Positions 32,401 through 32,781 of a stretch of DNA of 32,781 nt are shown in pieces. The stretch spans positions 1-32,781 of the forward strand of contig JBBBWG010027612.1 of NCBI GenBank assembly GCA_037176905.1, in the 5' to 3' direction. The position numbers were made by a program, and so were the translations under genes. This stretch comes from Azolla pinnata (taxonomy: Eukaryota; Streptophyta; Polypodiopsida; Salviniales; Salviniaceae). The notes beneath the pieces were generated by a model. The model was not told the DNA's origin. It saw only the letters and a list, made by a program, of their open reading frames with translations, and did no database searches. Position 1 is the stretch's first letter. Every line of letters starts with the position of its first letter.

Positions 32401-32781
32401 CCACATTGGAAAAGTTGGATTTCCTGCTGTACAGGTGAATTCTACATGCTCAATGCTAGAATTTAAACATTTAATCCTGGGCTGTTGCTATTTTAATTGT
32501 TTGGCTTTCTCACAATGAGTAACAACAAACTTCTCCATCTCTACACGGTTCTAGTTGTTTTCTGTATTTTATTTAAATATATGGTACAAATCTGGTGCTA
32601 CTGCAGGCAGCTCCATCTTTCCCAACATCTTTTCCTCACTTGTTTGGCGAACGTAAGGATATCTATTGCTTGATACCATGTGCAATTGATCAGGTGTGTA
32701 TTTTAATTTCCGTAGCCTTCCAAGTATAGGCTCTAATACTTTCAGATGCTTTCTTGTTTCGAAGATATAATTGTATGTGTG
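29474..32781 (+). CDS. WARS: Cytosolic tryptophanyl-tRNA synthetase (3' end outside window)
   Basis: Six exons are visible: 29474-29760, 30347-30466, 31621-31806, 31884-31935, 32369-32434 and 32607-32693. All are GT-AG and phases close, giving the first 266 residues of an expected 400 or so. A charged N-terminus leads to [20 protein letters not shown], then the class I signature HLGH at 125-128 in [15 protein letters not shown]. Further family blocks are [37 protein letters not shown] (218-230) and CLIPCAIDQ. The KMSAS-type loop lies beyond the window. It charges tRNA-Trp with tryptophan for cytosolic translation; there is no targeting peptide at this start. The start at 29474 is chosen for its context (GCCATGG) and family length; a longer in-frame start is possible (see findings). 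The usual VVGIFGF reads ARGIFGF here. Confidence 0.93.
29920..30240 (+). repeat. Three-copy ~92-106-bp repeat in the synthetase intron 1
   Basis: CTTGGATTTC(C)TATGTC(T/C)TC occurs at 29925, 30017 and 30123. It is followed each time by a GG(G)(C/T)A(C/T)TTTGG-like stretch and by a (T/C)CCAGCTCTAGAATG-type word. A long open frame across this region is intronic. Confidence 0.75.
30520..31090 (+). repeat. Three-copy diverged repeat in the synthetase intron 2
   Basis: A unit marked by ACAA(G/C)(G/A)A(T/C)ATTGCTT, then TTTTTC(T/C)AGA, then (T/C)TGATTTGAA or TTGATCTGAA, appears with starts near 30530, 30793 and 30977. Copies are diverged with indels, and the spacing is uneven (about 262 and 184 bp). 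Confidence 0.6.
32136..32368 (+). repeat. 122-bp recent tandem duplication at the intron 4 acceptor
   Basis: GAATGTTTATATATAAC begins copies at 32136 and 32258. They differ by only about four changes over some 100 bp. The second copy runs into TTTTGATTGTAG, the 3' splice site of exon 5 at 32369. The first copy diverges just before that point, so only one acceptor is present. Confidence 0.9.

Noticed and set aside
1-32781. Search for CRISPR arrays, bacterial operons or an unknown gene cluster
   Set aside because: No regularly spaced identical repeats with unique spacers and no operon-like gene packing are present. The five genes are typical separate eukaryotic genes.

Overview
The window reads as nuclear DNA of a land plant, probably a flowering plant. 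The reasons are spliceosomal introns, plant-type telomere-like CCCTAAA blocks, and genes of plant families: a Bet v 1/PR-10-like gene, a plant-type cytochrome c oxidase subunit 5c, and a GRAM-VASt protein with a C-terminal membrane segment like Arabidopsis VAD1. No bacterial, organellar or CRISPR sequence is seen, and the species cannot be named.

Layout from left to right. 1-1410 is a degenerate telomere-like array, G-rich on the + strand, with a 150-bp duplication near its inner edge. 1411-2677 is AT-rich upstream DNA with two repeat modules. 2843-4092 (+) is a two-exon PR-10-like gene. 5229-8923 (-) is a seven-exon organelle-type cyclophilin, convergent with it. 9020-10082 holds telo-boxes, a roughly 50-bp tandem array and a telomere-like block flanked by a 44-bp direct repeat. 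11254-21385 (-) is a 17-exon VAD1-like gene that needs two GC-AG introns. 21584-22240 is a CTT tract followed by a second telomere-like block. 24433-26144 (+) is a two-exon COX5C gene. 27885-28550 is a four-copy tandem repeat and 28635-29400 a 39-bp minisatellite. 29474 to the right edge (+) is a cytosolic tryptophanyl-tRNA synthetase, cut off by the window end after exon 6.

The five genes are ordinary single genes with unrelated jobs: ligand binding, protein folding, membrane lipid contact, respiration and translation. They do not form a cluster or pathway. All gene models were spliced by hand, with reading phase closed at every junction.

The unusual content is in the non-coding DNA. Introns, promoters and 3' flanks are full of short local tandem duplications. 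Three telomere-like blocks lie upstream of genes, and two of them share an almost identical 60-bp leader. One repeat carries three successive polyadenylation signals, and a minisatellite is open in frame with the tRNA synthetase start. I did not find a convincing new multi-gene system. The strongest leads are the flanked telomere-like block at 9735-10082, the paired GC-AG introns and the in-frame minisatellite.
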